This document shows, piece after piece, positions 8,406 through 14,918 of a stretch of 24,595 nucleotides of DNA; within the stretch, counting starts at the first letter, position 1; each line of letters starts with the position of its first letter. The DNA is from an uncultured Oscillospiraceae bacterium (GTDB lineage Bacteria > Bacillota > Clostridia > Oscillospirales > Oscillospiraceae): positions 1 to 24,595 of the forward strand of contig CAAEDD010000177.1 of assembly GCA_900754515.1 (NCBI GenBank). Reading direction: 5' to 3'. Both the position numbers and the translations under genes were made by a program. The notes under the pieces are model-generated. The model made no database searches, had not been told where the DNA came from, and was given only the letters and a program-made list of their open reading frames with translations.

Positions 8406-8438
8406 ATCATATACCTCCAAAAGTTTATTACAAAATTC

Positions 8439-8479
8439 AGCACTGTTAGCACTCTGGACCTATGAGTGCTAACAGTGCT
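8439..8479 (-). promoter_or_regulatory. CIRCE operator (HrcA binding site), extended to 16-bp arms
   Basis: The canonical element TTAGCACTC-N9-GAGTGCTAA is perfect at 8446-8472. The symmetry continues outwards: left arm AGCACTGTTAGCACTC (8439-8454) and right arm GAGTGCTAACAGTGCT (8464-8479) are exact reverse complements around a 9-nt centre. CIRCE is the binding site of the heat-shock repressor HrcA, so groES-groEL is expected to be repressed without stress. The element directly follows the -10 box. Confidence 0.97.
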
Positions 8480-8480
8480 T

Positions 8481-8508
8481 ATAATAACACATTTTTATAT
8501 TTTTGCAA
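8481..8508 (-). promoter_or_regulatory. groES-groEL promoter
   Basis: On the minus strand, -35 TTGCAA (8503-8508), 16-nt spacer, -10 TATTAT (8481-8486). Transcription would start inside the CIRCE arm, so HrcA binding would block initiation. Confidence 0.65.
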
Positions 8509-8515
8509 GCCCCTA

Positions 8516-8553
8516 AACAAAAAATTTGCGAAAGAATTTATAAATTTTTTGTT
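8516..8553. repeat. AT-rich 12-bp inverted repeat behind the groES promoter
   Basis: AACAAAAAATTT (8516-8527) and AAATTTTTTGTT (8542-8553) are perfect reverse complements with a 14-nt loop. The repeat lies between the end of the lipid kinase gene and the groES -35 box. It could be a weak terminator for the kinase unit or an UP-like A/T element for groES; the sequence does not decide. Confidence 0.4.
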
Positions 8554-8575
8554 ACAAGTTTCCTAAAGACATCTT

Positions 8576-9508
8576 TTAAGTGCTGGAAGGGGAGGCACAG
8601 TCAAAGAAATGCATGCCTTTGGGCACCACAAGTCGGACGGCACCGGGAATAAGACGCATGCTGACCTCTCTGGCAAAGACCGCCTCTCCGTCGATATTTA
8701 TCACATTGTCCTCGTCAAAGCTTATATCTATTCTGTCGGTGCGCAGGTGAGTGGCATATTCCGGCATCTCGTCGGCGCGGCCTGTGGCGTAGAGCCCTAT
8801 CAGCTTTATGAGGGTGAGGACGTTAACCTCCTTTATGACAAACACGTCCATTATCCCGTCGTCGGGCCGTGCGTCAAGGCTGGGGTTAAACCCCCCGCCG
8901 TAAAAACGGCCGTTGCAGGCGCAGACCAGAGTGTGCTTGCCCTCGACGTAAAAATCTCCGCTGCGGATACGCATATTGCGGGTTATTCCCTTGATGACGT
9001 TTACCACGGTGGAAACAACATAGCCGGTGGCTCCGCCAATAAGAGGAATTTTGCTGTAATTGTGGACCTGGGTTCCGATACGGGCGTCTATGCCTACAGA
9101 GCATATGTTCGCACTGTAGCGGCCGTTGCACTCTATAAGGTCTATTGGGTGTTCGCCGCCGTCTACCAGGGCGGGCAGTTTGCGGTACAGATCCTGTTCA
9201 TCCCCGAACATGCGGCAGAAATCGTTGCCGGTACCGGTGGGGTAGGGGCAGACCGCCACGTTGTCAAGGCCTACGGCACCGCAGACGCACTCGTTGAAAG
9301 TGCCGTCCCCGCCGCAGGCATACACCCGCAGATGTTCACTGCTCCGGGCGGCGCGCCGTATTTTCTCCGGCGCATCCATGACCGCCTTTGTAACATATAT
9401 CTCATATTTGTCACTTCGGCCCCTGAACAGATCCTCAACCTGGCGGCGAACCGTCTCGGTTTTGTCACGGCCCCCGGCGGTTGGATTTACGATAAACAGG
9501 TGTTTCAT
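8576..9508 (-). CDS. YegS/DagK-like lipid kinase (diacylglycerol kinase catalytic domain)
   Basis: Soluble or membrane-associated kinase of 310 aa of the diacylglycerol/sphingosine kinase family. It would phosphorylate a lipid such as diacylglycerol using ATP, feeding phosphatidic acid back to phospholipid and lipoteichoic-acid turnover (family knowledge; substrate inferred). Seen: N-terminal FIVNPTAGG, nucleotide-binding CGGDGTFNE (G66-E73), PTGTGNDFCR, and the C-terminal domain with DGIMDVFVI and NIDGEAV segments. All core motifs are intact and the length is normal. The ATG at 9506-9508 overlaps the stop of the upstream methyltransferase by 4 bp, so translation is coupled. There is no strong terminator, only the AT-rich repeat at 8516-8553. 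Confidence 0.92.
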   Translation of the reverse strand: MKHLFIVNPTAGGRDKTETVRRQVEDLFRGRSDKYEIYVTKAVMDAPEKIRRAARSSEHLRVYACGGDGTFNECVCGAVGLDNVAVCPYPTGTGNDFCRMFGDEQDLYRKLPALVDGGEHPIDLIECNGRYSANICSVGIDARIGTQVHNYSKIPLIGGATGYVVSTVVNVIKGITRNMRIRSGDFYVEGKHTLVCACNGRFYGGGFNPSLDARPDDGIMDVFVIKEVNVLTLIKLIGLYATGRADEMPEYATHLRTDRIDISFDEDNVINIDGEAVFAREVSMRLIPGAVRLVVPKGMHFFDCASPSST

Positions 9509-10632
9509 GGCTTGCCACCTCTGTTCAGATACATGAATAAATCACATTTTATCATACCGTTATATAGCTTGCGTTTTTTGTCTGCCTGCCGGCCGAAGCA
9601 GCGCTCAAACTCCGTGTGGGAGCTGAGCAGATACAGCTGCCAGTTATGGCTCCGGGCATAGGCCTGGCCGAAGTCACGGTACAGCTCTTCAGCCTCCTTC
9701 TGTTCCATGATGCGCTGGCCGTAAGGGGGATTGGTGACTATAACGCCCCGCTCCGTCTTTCGGTCAAACTGCCGGGCATCAGCCTTTTCAAAACGTATTA
9801 TATCCAATACACCGGCCCGGCGGGCGTTTTCCCTGGCCAGCTCCAGAGCGTGGCCGTCAATGTCTGAGCCTACAATATTATAATTCCCATTATATTCCAG
9901 AGACCTGGCCCGATCACGCTCCAGATCCCAAATAGCTGCGTCCAGGTTTTTCCAGCTCATGGCTGCAAAGCGGCGGTACAGACCGGGCGCCCGGTTTTTG
10001 GCGATGAGGGCAGCCTCAATGGGTATGGTACCGCTGCCGCAGAAGGGGTCGCAGAAATCGTCCCGGCCACGGTAACGGGAAAGCGTAACCATGGCTGCGG
10101 CCATGGTTTCCTTCAGAGGGGCGGCGTTGTGGGCCGGGCGGTAGCCCCGCTTGTGCAGGCCGTCTCCGGAAGTATCTATACACAGGGAGACTCTGTCCTT
10201 CATTATGGAAAACTGCACCTGATACAGCCCGCCGGTCTCCGGAAACCACTCTATGCCGTATACGTCTTTGAGCCGCTCAACAATGGCTTTCTTTATTATC
10301 TTCTGGCAGTCGGAGATGGAGAAAAGCTTGGAGTTGAGGCTGTAGCCCTTCACGGGGAAAGCCCCGTCCGCAGGGATCAGGCTCTCCCAGGGCAGGGCTC
10401 TGGTGCCCTGAAATAGCTGTTCAAAACTGAGAGCCTCAAAGCGCCCCAGCTCTATAAGCACCCGCTCGCCTATCCGCAGGTTGATGTTTGCCCTGGCTAT
10501 GGCTCCGTCGTCTCCGGAAAAATATACCCGGCCGTTTTCGGCTTGTACATTTTCCATATCCAGACGTCTGAGCTCATCGGCAATAGGCCCCTCCAAACCC
10601 AGAAGGCAGGGGACGCATAGCTTGTGTTGCAT
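9505..10632 (-). CDS. THUMP-domain RNA methyltransferase, RlmL/YpsC family (probable 23S rRNA m2G)
   Basis: SAM-dependent RNA methyltransferase of 375 aa. The N-terminal ferredoxin-like/THUMP region (about 1-160) would bind RNA. The C-terminal Rossmann domain has the SAM motif DPFCGSGT (D195-T202) and catalytic NPPYG (N301-G305), typical of N2-guanine methyltransferases. Bacterial relatives (the first half of E. coli RlmL; B. subtilis YpsC) are assigned to 23S rRNA G2445; the exact target here is inferred. ATG follows a GAGGAG-type Shine-Dalgarno. It leads a two-gene unit with the lipid kinase and has its own promoter at 10698-10726. Confidence 0.9.
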   Translation of the reverse strand: MQHKLCVPCLLGLEGPIADELRRLDMENVQAENGRVYFSGDDGAIARANINLRIGERVLIELGRFEALSFEQLFQGTRALPWESLIPADGAFPVKGYSLNSKLFSISDCQKIIKKAIVERLKDVYGIEWFPETGGLYQVQFSIMKDRVSLCIDTSGDGLHKRGYRPAHNAAPLKETMAAAMVTLSRYRGRDDFCDPFCGSGTIPIEAALIAKNRAPGLYRRFAAMSWKNLDAAIWDLERDRARSLEYNGNYNIVGSDIDGHALELARENARRAGVLDIIRFEKADARQFDRKTERGVIVTNPPYGQRIMEQKEAEELYRDFGQAYARSHNWQLYLLSSHTEFERCFGRQADKKRKLYNGMIKCDLFMYLNRGGKP

Positions 10633-10697
10633 AATTTTCTCCTCTTGTTAAATTGACGCAAAATGATTAAAGATACCCAGCTTGTATAATTTGATAA

Positions 10698-10726
10698 ATT
10701 TTACTACATAATTTGCCGCTTGTAAA
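10698..10726 (-). promoter_or_regulatory. Promoter of the methyltransferase-lipid kinase unit
   Basis: Minus strand: -35 TTTACA (10721-10726), 17-nt spacer, -10 TAAAAT (10698-10703). About 60 nt of leader precedes the ATG. Confidence 0.6.
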
Positions 10727-10756
10727 TGGATTGAGGAGTAAAAACAGAGGTTAATC

Positions 10757-10832
10757 TATACAGTAAAAAATTATTAAAAAACTGCCGAAAAGCATTGAAC
10801 CGGCTATTAAAATGATATTTTTTTACCGTATA
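10757..10832. repeat. Imperfect inverted repeat in the divergent intergenic region
   Basis: The 302-bp gap 10633-10934 is AT-rich and holds divergent promoters. Inside it, TATACAGTAAAAAA (10757-10770) and TTTTTTACCGTATA (10819-10832) are reverse complements with one mismatch, separated by 48 nt. They could be paired operator sites or a cruciform. GGCTATT also occurs at 10802-10808 and 10860-10866. No coding sequence is seen in the gap. Confidence 0.35.
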
Positions 10833-10864
10833 AAAAATTGACTGAATTTTATCAAAAATGGCTA

Positions 10865-10905
10865 TTGAAATTTGTGCTATTTAGCGTTATATTATGACTT
10901 AGTCA
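10865..10905 (+). promoter_or_regulatory. Promoter and palindromic site upstream of the cstA unit
   Basis: TTGAAA (10865-10870), 17-nt spacer, TATATT (10888-10893) is a strong promoter match. Immediately downstream lies the 11-bp palindrome TGACT-T-AGTCA (10895-10905), covering the expected +1, a position typical of a repressor site. The regulator is unknown. The leader to the first ATG is about 35 nt. Confidence 0.6.
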
Positions 10906-10934
10906 CAAACTGTTCATTTTTTCGGAGGTAGGCT

Positions 10935-11462
10935 ATGGGTATAGAGAGAGATAAATTTCTTGAGACCCTGACCGGCTCCTTCGAGGCCTATTATGATCTG
11001 CACATGGCACAGGGAGACACGGAGCTTCCACTTGTGTTCCGGGCGGATTACCACTCCCGGGCGGAGCGATACTGGCTCAGCAAGAACATAACCATCTGGG
11101 GCAACGAGACCAATGAGTTCGCCTACATATTTTCGGCCCCGGCCTTTGACCAGACTTTGGCTGCCAAGTGCATAGACTATGCTCTGGATGAGGCCCTGCC
11201 CCTGGTAAAACCCCACAAGGAGCATCAGTATACCAACGTAAAGGTCATATTGCTGGCCGACAGGGTGGACAGTGATACAGCAAGGTACGTTAAAAAACGC
11301 AGCTTTTCCAAAAATTATAAATTCTCATTCCACGGTTTCAGCACTTTGAAGTCTGCCATTGTGGATCTGGAAACGGGGAAAACCGTTACCAATGCTGCCG
11401 GCCATGAGCTGGCGGGATATTTCAGTAAACTGTTTGCAGCTGAAGAGAGGTCAAAGCTGTGA
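10935..11462 (+). CDS. Conserved-looking protein of unknown function upstream of cstA
   Basis: A soluble protein of 175 aa that I do not recognise. It has no signal peptide, no transmembrane segment and no catalytic motif that I can name. Visible features: an acidic/aromatic N-terminal half (FEAYYDLHMAQGD, then RADYHSRAERYWLSKNITIW), a central helix with PLVKPHKEHQY, and a C-terminal strand-rich part with VILLADRV, KFSFHGFSTLKSAIVDLETGK and a TNAAGHEL stretch. The mix suggests a compact alpha/beta fold. ATG is supported by CGGAGGT 6 nt upstream and by a strong promoter. cstA begins 41 bp downstream with no terminator, so the two are probably co-transcribed and this protein may assist or regulate the carrier (inference). 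It is not the small YbdD-type partner known from E. coli cstA. Confidence 0.8.
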   Translation: MGIERDKFLETLTGSFEAYYDLHMAQGDTELPLVFRADYHSRAERYWLSKNITIWGNETNEFAYIFSAPAFDQTLAAKCIDYALDEALPLVKPHKEHQYTNVKVILLADRVDSDTARYVKKRSFSKNYKFSFHGFSTLKSAIVDLETGKTVTNAAGHELAGYFSKLFAAEERSKL

Positions 11463-11503
11463 ATGGGAATATATCAACATTTTTTATTTAAGGAGTGAAA
11501 AGT

Positions 11504-13231
11504 GTGAGCGCAATTCTTATCATGTTAATCGCTCTGGTGCTGCTGGCTCTTGGTTACATCTTCTACGGCAGCTTCCTGGCGAAGCAGTGGGGCGTTGACC
11601 CCTCTCACGAGACCCCGGCACACACCAGTTACGACGGAAAGGACTTCGTTCCTGCTAACCCCGCCGTTCTGATGGGCCACCATTTCTCTTCCATAGCCGG
11701 TGCAGGCCCCATTAACGGACCTATCCAGGCTGCGGTATTCGGCTGGGTCCCCGTTTTCCTGTGGGTCGTAGTCGGCGGCATCTTCTTCGGTGCCATGCAT
11801 GACTTTGGCGCCCTTTTCGCCTCCATCCGTCATAACGGCGGTTCCATCGGCGAAGTCATCAAGGAGAACATGGGTGTCAAGGCTCAGCGTCTGTTCACCA
11901 TCTTTGCACTGCTGGTGCTGATCCTGGTCATTGCCTCCTTCACCGCGGTCGTTGCCGGTACCTTCGTGTCCGAGGGTTCCTTCATCACCGTTGGCCGCGC
12001 CAACGTCAGCGGCAACGCCTCCACCGCAACCACCTCCCTGCTGTTCATTGTTATCGCCTTCATCTTCGGCTACTTCGTGTACCGCAAGAACGTGAAGGTG
12101 GGCCCCGCCACCATCGTTGGCATTGTGGGCATTGTTGTCATCACCATCATCGGCCTGAACGTGGGCGTCAACATGAGCCGTACCGCTTGGGTCCTCTTCA
12201 TCGCAGTCTACATCATGGCCGCCTCCTTGCTGCCTGTCTGGATGCTGCTGCAGCCCCGTGACTACCTGTCTTCCTTCCTGCTCTACGGCATGATGATCCT
12301 GGCTTTCGTGGGCATCATCGGCTCCGGCATGAAGGTGGAGCTGCCCGCCTTCACCGGCTGGACCGCTTCCTCCGGCACCTTGTTCCCCACCCTGTTCATC
12401 ACCGTGGCCTGCGGCGCCGTCTCCGGCTTCCACTCCCTCATCGGTTCCGGCACCACTTCCAAGCAGCTGAACTCTGAGAAGGATGCCAAGATCATCGGCT
12501 ACGGCGCCATGATCGTTGAGTCCGCTCTGGCTATCATCGCCCTGATTGCTATCGGTGTTGTCTACAAAGAGACCAACATCGGCGGCGGCGACAAGTTCCT
12601 CCTCACCGCTCCTCCCACCATCTTTGCCGGTGGTGTTGCTACCATGGTCGCTACCATGACCGGCGGTGTGGCAGACTTCTCCAACCCCGTTTACGACACC
12701 GTTTACACCCTGCTGACCCTGGCCGTGTCCGTCTTTGCTCTGACCTCTCTGGACTCCGGCACCCGTCTTGCTCGCTATATGTTTGCTGAGCTCTTCGTTC
12801 CCGAAGGAAAGACCCGCGACGACCTCACCGGCGCTGCCAAGTTCTTCTCCCATCCCTTTGTTGCCACTGCCGTCATGGTCATCATCGGCTGCGGCATGGG
12901 CTTCATGAACCTGAGCCAGATCTGGGGCGTGTTCGGCGCTGCCAACCAGCTGCTGGCCGGTATCGCAATGCTGGCCGTGGCCACCTGGCTGGGCAATGTG
13001 GGTAAGAACAACAAGATGTTCTTCGTGCCCATGGTGTTCATGCTGGTTGCCACTATCACCTCTCTGTGCATGACCGTTATCGCCAAGGTCAAGCTCATCG
13101 CCGCTGCCGGCGCTGCTTGGGGCGACTGGTTCCAGATGATCTGGTCCATCGGCCTTGTTGTCTTGGCTATCATCCTGGTCATTCAGGGCATTCAGGTTCT
13201 CTCCTCCAAGAAGGAGCAGAAGGCTGCTTAA
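11504..13231 (+). CDS. cstA: CstA-family peptide/pyruvate carrier
   Basis: Integral membrane carrier of 575 aa with about 14-16 hydrophobic helices. CstA/BtsT proteins import peptides or pyruvate during nutrient limitation (family knowledge). Seen: N-terminal GYIFYGSFLAKQWGVDP, the conserved HHFSSIAGAGPINGPIQA block, GGIFFGAMHDFGALFASIRH, VSGFHSLIGSGTTSKQL, and LTSLDSGTRLARYMFAEL near the C-terminus. The length matches Firmicute CstA and is shorter than the 701-aa E. coli protein. The start is GTG at 11504, because AGGAG (11491-11495) lies 8 nt upstream; an in-frame GTG at 11495 overlaps that site. Codons are strongly C-ending with almost no ATA, unlike neighbouring genes, suggesting high expression. 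It ends before a clear terminator. Confidence 0.95.
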   Translation: MSAILIMLIALVLLALGYIFYGSFLAKQWGVDPSHETPAHTSYDGKDFVPANPAVLMGHHFSSIAGAGPINGPIQAAVFGWVPVFLWVVVGGIFFGAMHDFGALFASIRHNGGSIGEVIKENMGVKAQRLFTIFALLVLILVIASFTAVVAGTFVSEGSFITVGRANVSGNASTATTSLLFIVIAFIFGYFVYRKNVKVGPATIVGIVGIVVITIIGLNVGVNMSRTAWVLFIAVYIMAASLLPVWMLLQPRDYLSSFLLYGMMILAFVGIIGSGMKVELPAFTGWTASSGTLFPTLFITVACGAVSGFHSLIGSGTTSKQLNSEKDAKIIGYGAMIVESALAIIALIAIGVVYKETNIGGGDKFLLTAPPTIFAGGVATMVATMTGGVADFSNPVYDTVYTLLTLAVSVFALTSLDSGTRLARYMFAELFVPEGKTRDDLTGAAKFFSHPFVATAVMVIIGCGMGFMNLSQIWGVFGAANQLLAGIAMLAVATWLGNVGKNNKMFFVPMVFMLVATITSLCMTVIAKVKLIAAAGAAWGDWFQMIWSIGLVVLAIILVIQGIQVLSSKKEQKAA

Positions 13232-13266
13232 GCTTTGTCTTGAGCTGAATAAGCAATACTTACACG

Positions 13267-13298
13267 AAAAAGGACCGTCCTATGGGGCGGTCCTTTTT
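13267..13298 (+). terminator. Intrinsic terminator of the cstA unit
   Basis: AAAAAGGACCG (13267-13277) pairs with CGGTCCTTTTT (13288-13298) around a 10-nt loop, and the descending arm continues into a T tract. It lies 35 bp after the cstA stop. Confidence 0.92.
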
Positions 13299-13343
13299 TG
13301 TGTACGGTATACTATGAATCCTGGATTGGAAGATGACTGGCGG

Positions 13344-13372
13344 TTGAAATTGAGCCAGGGATACGATAAAAT
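13344..13372 (+). promoter_or_regulatory. Promoter of the tatD-sprT unit
   Basis: TTGAAA (13344-13349), 17-nt spacer, TAAAAT (13367-13372), about 38 nt before the tatD GTG start. Confidence 0.65.
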
Positions 13373-13410
13373 ACAGAAAAACCAAGCATGAATAACCAGG
13401 AGGAGACAGC

Positions 13411-14175
13411 GTGTATTTTGACACTCATGCCCATTATGACGATAAGGCCTTTGACGAGGATAGGGAGGAGCTGCTGCAAAAGCTGGAGTCAGAAGATGTG
13501 GGGCTCATAATTGATCCGGGCTGCGATATGGACAGCAGCTGCAAAGCTCTGGAGCTGGCAGAACGCTTCAGCTATGTATATGCCGCCGTGGGACTGCACC
13601 CGGAGGAATTGGAAAAGCACGGCCCCGATGCACTGGACAAGGTGCGTGAGCTGGCCGGACATCCAAAATGCGTGGCTATAGGAGAGATCGGTCTGGATTA
13701 CTACTGGGATGCGAGTCATAAAGAGGAGCAGAAAGAGCTCTTCCGCCGCCAGATAGAGCTGGCCCTGGAGCTGGATAAGCCGGTAATAGTCCACGACCGT
13801 GAGGCCCACGGGGACTGTCTGGAGATCGTAAGAGACTATCCCGGACTGCGCGGGGTATTCCATTGTTATTCGGGAAGCGGAGAAATGGCAAAGGAGCTAT
13901 TAAAGCTGGGTTGGTATCTGGGCTTTGACGGGCCCATAACATATAAAAATGCCAGAAAGGCTCTGGAGGTGCTGGAGCTGTGCCCCGTGGACAGAATGCT
14001 CATCGAGACCGACAGCCCTTATTTGTCCCCTGTTCCCATGCGGGGAAAGCGGAATGACTCCTCGAATCTTCGATATGTGGTAGAAAAGATAGCCCTGATA
14101 AAGGAACTGAGCCATGAGGAGATTGCCGCCTTGACCATGGCCAACGGCTGCCGCCTTTTTGGGATAGAGAGGTAA
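13411..14175 (+). CDS. TatD-family metal-dependent DNase/hydrolase
   Basis: Cytosolic TIM-barrel metal-dependent hydrolase of 254 aa. TatD-family proteins are divalent-metal nucleases linked to DNA repair and degradation (family knowledge). The full metal-binding set is visible: H6-x-H8 in FDTHAHYDD, the glutamate in AIGEIGLDYY, PVIVHDREAH, VFHCYSGS, and the late aspartate in LIETDSPYLSP. The length is typical. The start is GTG at 13411, supported by AGGAGGAG at 13398-13405 and by the canonical N-terminus. A SprT-like gene follows 5 bp after the stop, so the two form an operon. Confidence 0.95.
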   Translation: MYFDTHAHYDDKAFDEDREELLQKLESEDVGLIIDPGCDMDSSCKALELAERFSYVYAAVGLHPEELEKHGPDALDKVRELAGHPKCVAIGEIGLDYYWDASHKEEQKELFRRQIELALELDKPVIVHDREAHGDCLEIVRDYPGLRGVFHCYSGSGEMAKELLKLGWYLGFDGPITYKNARKALEVLELCPVDRMLIETDSPYLSPVPMRGKRNDSSNLRYVVEKIALIKELSHEEIAALTMANGCRLFGIER

Positions 14176-14180
14176 TAGCC

Positions 14181-14696
14181 ATGCACAGCCTGGATGAGAT
14201 AAGAAGAGAGTACGAGCGCTTGGACAGGCTCTGCGGCGTGGATACATCCGGCGTAGAGATAGGGATATCCAATCGGACCGGGCGCAGACTTGGCAGCTTC
14301 CGCTACCCAATGAAAGCGGGCGCTGCTCCGCTTCGCATTGTCATAAACTCTGCTCTGCTGGAGCAGGATGAGCAGTTCTGGGACACGGTACGCCATGAGT
14401 ATGCTCACGCTGTGGTATATCTCAGATACCCAGGGGAAAAACATGGTCACGACCGGGTATGGAAAGCTGTTTGCCGGGAACTGGGCTGTTCACCGGAAAG
14501 GCTGGCTCCTCAAAGCGGAGAAGAGCAGCAACGTATTGAGTCTGCGGCAAAGTACCGGGTGCACTGTAATGGCTGCGGCAGGGACAGCTATTATTTCCGG
14601 GAGGGTAAGGTAATAAAAGCTCTGCGTCGGGGCAGGGGAGGCGTCCGCTGCGCCTTCTGCGGCTCGGAGAGCTTTGACCTGTATGTGAGAAAATAG
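14181..14696 (+). CDS. SprT-like zinc metalloprotein
   Basis: Protein of 171 aa with the SprT-like domain. The zincin motif HEYAH (H72-E73-H76) follows a helix with FWDTVRHE. The downstream H in GEKHGHDRVWK is a plausible third ligand. A C-terminal zinc ribbon has C129-x2-C132 and C157-x2-C160. Eukaryotic SPRTN relatives cleave DNA-protein crosslinks; bacterial SprT/YhbB-like proteins are poorly characterised, so a DNA-protein crosslink role is only an inference, though the neighbouring TatD nuclease fits nucleic-acid maintenance. ATG follows the TatD stop by 5 bp with a GAGAGG Shine-Dalgarno inside the tatD end. There is no clear terminator afterwards. Confidence 0.88.
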   Translation: MHSLDEIRREYERLDRLCGVDTSGVEIGISNRTGRRLGSFRYPMKAGAAPLRIVINSALLEQDEQFWDTVRHEYAHAVVYLRYPGEKHGHDRVWKAVCRELGCSPERLAPQSGEEQQRIESAAKYRVHCNGCGRDSYYFREGKVIKALRRGRGGVRCAFCGSESFDLYVRK

Positions 14697-14729
14697 CCGG
14701 GAAGCCGCTGAGTATTATACAAAAATTGT

Positions 14730-14786
14730 TGAATATTCATTTATCTTCTGAATATTCACATAATAAATGAATAATAAACGCATAAA
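14730..14786. repeat. Three TGAATA boxes at 19-bp period upstream of the ABC operon
   Basis: TGAATATTCA occurs at 14730-14739 and again at 14749-14758. A half-match, TGAATAATAA, occurs at 14768-14777. The three box starts are exactly 19 bp apart, so the region reads as a tandem 19-bp unit with conserved heads and diverged tails. It ends about 35 bp before the -35 box at 14822. This looks like a multi-site operator. It resembles, but does not match, ARG boxes, which have a longer symmetric spacer. Confidence 0.5.
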
Positions 14787-14821
14787 AAAGAAAAAATACG
14801 AATTTTTTTTCAAAAAAGCTA

Positions 14822-14850
14822 TTGACAAGAGGGGGGGCCTGTGCTATTAT
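14822..14850 (+). promoter_or_regulatory. Promoter of the amino-acid ABC transporter operon
   Basis: Perfect -35 TTGACA (14822-14827), 17-nt spacer containing a run of seven G, and -10 TATTAT (14845-14850) with an extended TGC. A/T tracts upstream (14796-14816) could act as an UP element. The leader of about 60 nt includes a small hairpin, AAGGAC (14862-14867) with GTCCTT (14873-14878). Confidence 0.85.
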
Positions 14851-14918
14851 CACACTCGTCGAAGGACACAAGGTCCTTTGGACATAAAAGCAAATCAAAA
14901 AATAGTGAGGAAAGAACG

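Noticed and set aside
8121..8420. A longer GroES starting at a TTG (8418-8420)
   Set aside because: That codon overlaps the Shine-Dalgarno of the canonical ATG at 8403-8405, where the conserved MKLKPL N-terminus begins.
6420..8465. A 681-codon open frame on the plus strand across groES-groEL
   Set aside because: It is fully antisense to two unmistakable genes, is Gly/Leu/Asp-rich as expected from the reverse of GC-rich codons, has no Shine-Dalgarno, and runs through the CIRCE arm.
11525..12853. A 442-codon open frame on the minus strand across cstA
   Set aside because: Low-complexity Gly/Asp/His/Gln composition, antisense to a clear carrier gene, and no start signals.
14730..14777. The TGAATATTCA boxes as classical ARG boxes for ArgR
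   Set aside because: ARG boxes need about four A/T bases between TGAAT and ATTCA; these have none, so the motif was left unassigned.
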